From: Lucinisca nassula
Taxonomy: Eukaryota > Mollusca > Bivalvia > Lucinida > Lucinidae
Assembly (NCBI GenBank): GCA_963580285.1
Contig: OY757011.1
Span: forward strand, 199,533,644-199,597,643
Reading direction: 5' to 3'
DNA: 64,000 bases
Shown: positions 63,770 to 64,000 of the stretch, one piece after another
How positions within the stretch are numbered: position 1 is the stretch's first letter
Layout of the letters: every line of letters begins with the position of its first letter
Notes under the pieces: generated by a model
Told to the model about the DNA's origin: nothing
Seen by the model: the letters and a program-made list of their open reading frames with translations, nothing else
Databases searched by the model: none
Made by a program: the position numbers and the translations under genes

Positions 63770-64000
63770 GATCATTTTCCATATTTTCACTCTTGTGGAG
63801 AAAATTCTTGCCTTTCAGTGTAGACCATTTTTTCAGAAGTGCAGGTTGAAAAAAATCTAAACCTTGTATCTGAAAAAAGTAATTCAAAACCCAGAAATGA
63901 CTCAGCATAACAATGCTGTATCCGAAATATTGACAAATGGGTGTGAAACTGGGTCATAAAATACAGAGCAAATACTTATGGACAGGAAAATTTTGCCACC
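63770..64000. other. Intron or upstream sequence, no feature recognised
   Basis: No exon with ankyrin or Rel-homology character was seen here. Confidence 0.4.

Overview
The window is eukaryotic nuclear DNA, most probably from a bivalve mollusc. That is an inference from three things: a spliced NF-kappa-B p105/Relish-type gene, a Penelope-like retroelement of the Naiad type with in-frame UGA codons (selenoprotein Naiads are known from clams), and dispersed 'gtgaccttgacct' repeats that I associate with molluscs. No prokaryotic operons, rRNA genes or genuine tRNA genes were seen.

Bases 1-10270 hold part of an integrated dsDNA virus of the Polinton/adintovirus kind. The layout is: protein-primed DNA polymerase B (+, cut by the window edge and frame-broken twice), four small mostly membrane proteins (-), packaging ATPase (-), double-jelly-roll-type major capsid protein (-), a coiled-coil membrane protein (+), a 425-residue C-terminally anchored protein (-), then a penton-like protein, a beta-rich protein and a small membrane protein (+). 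The structural genes are open. Genes are packed tail to tail or head to head with 9-30 nt gaps, and many starts carry TATAAAA(A)ATG. Integrase and protease are not present here; the element continues to the left.

Bases 10962-22710 are a nest of retroelements. A nearly complete Naiad Penelope-like element lies on the minus strand (11528-14752: 1074 codons in one frame broken only by four UGAs). It is preceded by a 0.9-kb direct-repeat pseudo-LTR that is almost identical to its own 3' end. A second, decayed Naiad on the plus strand splits the RNase H region of a Ty3/gypsy-like element that still has its polypurine tract and 546-bp 3' LTR. Three short inverted fragments of the Naiad 3' end lie in and around it.

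Bases 29072-62535 (minus strand) carry ten exons of an NF-kappa-B precursor gene: seven ankyrin repeats, an acidic insert, a serine-rich linker with an ESGIGS phosphodegron-like motif, a death domain and a short tail. All splice phases agree. The Rel-homology half should lie to the right of the window. The introns are packed with non-autonomous DNA elements, tRNA-derived SINEs, two 5'-truncated LINEs, a miniature LTR element whose LTRs contain tRNA-like promoter boxes, a foldback element made of GGACATTTGCCCCCCA repeats with its empty site preserved next to it, and satellites. At least four MITE families with different termini share one central hairpin built on CAAACAGTG..GATCAGA.
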